64,000 bases of DNA, taken from NCBI RefSeq assembly GCF_036174265.1, contig NZ_CP108055.1:5518001-5582000 (forward strand), in the 5' to 3' direction. The notes beneath the pieces were generated by a model, which saw nothing but the letters and a program-made list of their open reading frames with translations, was not told the DNA's origin and did no database searches. The first letter of the stretch is position 1; every line of letters begins with the position of its first letter. The translations under genes and the position numbers were made by a program. The stretch comes from Streptomyces sp. NBC_00285. GTDB taxonomy: Bacteria; Actinomycetota; Actinomycetes; Streptomycetales; Streptomycetaceae. Shown here piece after piece: positions 63,726 to 64,000 of this stretch.

Positions 63726-64000
63726 ATGCCCGGGACCGTGCTGCTGCTCGCCGCCTCACCGGTGGGCAAGAGCTGTCTGGTGGACGCGGCGTCCGTCCTT
63801 CCCGTGCTCGCGGCCGTACCGCCCGCCGTGCTCTCCGGCACCGACACGGCCAACGTCGTCGAACTCGCCGACCCCCTGGAACCGCAGGCCGTCCTCACCC
63901 GGCTGCGCGCCGTCGCGGCGACCCCGGGGCCGCTCACCGTCTTCGTCGCCGGCCAGCTCGTCCTGGACCGCCGCCAGCACCTGCCCCACCTCGCGCTGGC
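63726..64000 (+). CDS. Uncharacterised protein, 3' end outside window
   Basis: 91 residues visible, open to the window edge. The start MPGTVLLLAASPVGKSCLVDA looks like a partial P-loop (VGKS), but the leading Gly of a Walker A is missing. GGGAGGG precedes the ATG. A TTACC-gtgctgc-GGTAA dyad (63681-63696) lies upstream. No family can be named from this fragment. Confidence 0.65.
   Translation, partial: MPGTVLLLAASPVGKSCLVDAASVLPVLAAVPPAVLSGTDTANVVELADPLEPQAVLTRLRAVAATPGPLTVFVAGQLVLDRRQHLPHLAL

Overview
This window is chromosomal DNA from a Streptomyces, or a very close relative. It has very high GC, strong third-position GC bias, GTG starts and 4-bp ATGA/GTGA gene overlaps. The gene set is also typical: bacterial proteasome activator Bpa, mycothiol-type maleylpyruvate isomerase family, XRE/DUF397 pair, SpoIIE-type phosphatase with PAS/GAF, and Tat-exported enzymes. 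Two exact copies of the Streptomyces ParB site parS (GTTTCACGTGAAAC) at 1637-1650 and 33680-33693 place it in the origin-proximal core. oriC itself is not in the window. I see no rRNA, tRNA, CRISPR array, integrase or transposase.

Layout. 1-5715: tail of a MobA-like nucleotidyltransferase, moeA, a K+ channel with RCK domain, a DrrAB-type ABC exporter and a quinone oxidoreductase. 5712-11520: membrane proteins, Bpa, a Ser/Thr kinase, an aminoglycoside-phosphotransferase-like protein, a PNPOx-fold protein and a NarL-type response regulator. 11873-15418: a bkdABC operon (branched-chain 2-oxoacid dehydrogenase E1a, E1b, E2). 15507-28341: a BRO-type antirepressor, a D,D-carboxypeptidase, a GntR/MFS pair, and assorted metabolic genes including an M18 aminopeptidase, an acyl-CoA dehydrogenase and a secreted intradiol dioxygenase. 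28342-35490: a divergent TetR/MFS exporter pair, pirin, a deleted BRO remnant, a PAS-GAF-PP2C-HATPase phosphatase, and aspS.

35610-51636 looks accessory. It holds two paralogous secreted intradiol dioxygenases flanking an MFS importer, an FG-GAP protein, a pectate lyase and a Uma2 nuclease. A WhiJ-like XRE/DUF397 locus follows, whose neighbouring RsbW-like ATPase is broken. Last is a three-gene cluster encoding a AAA/DUF234 ATPase, a 3-TM membrane protein and an HD-GHKL (Hsp90-like) protein, inserted just downstream of metG. This cluster is the best candidate for an undescribed system. It has the sensor/ATPase, membrane protein and HD-effector make-up expected of a conflict (defence) module, but this is an inference from domains and context only.

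51651-64000 returns to core genes: metG, a VapBC-type toxin-antitoxin pair, a VWA protein with a long Pro/Glu/Ala stalk, an operon of hydrolase, EEP phosphatase and FUSC membrane protein, a MocR regulator, and several membrane or secreted proteins. Intrinsic-terminator-like hairpins separate many of the units. Where a start was ambiguous, it was chosen from the ribosome-binding site, gene overlap and N-terminal domain boundary.
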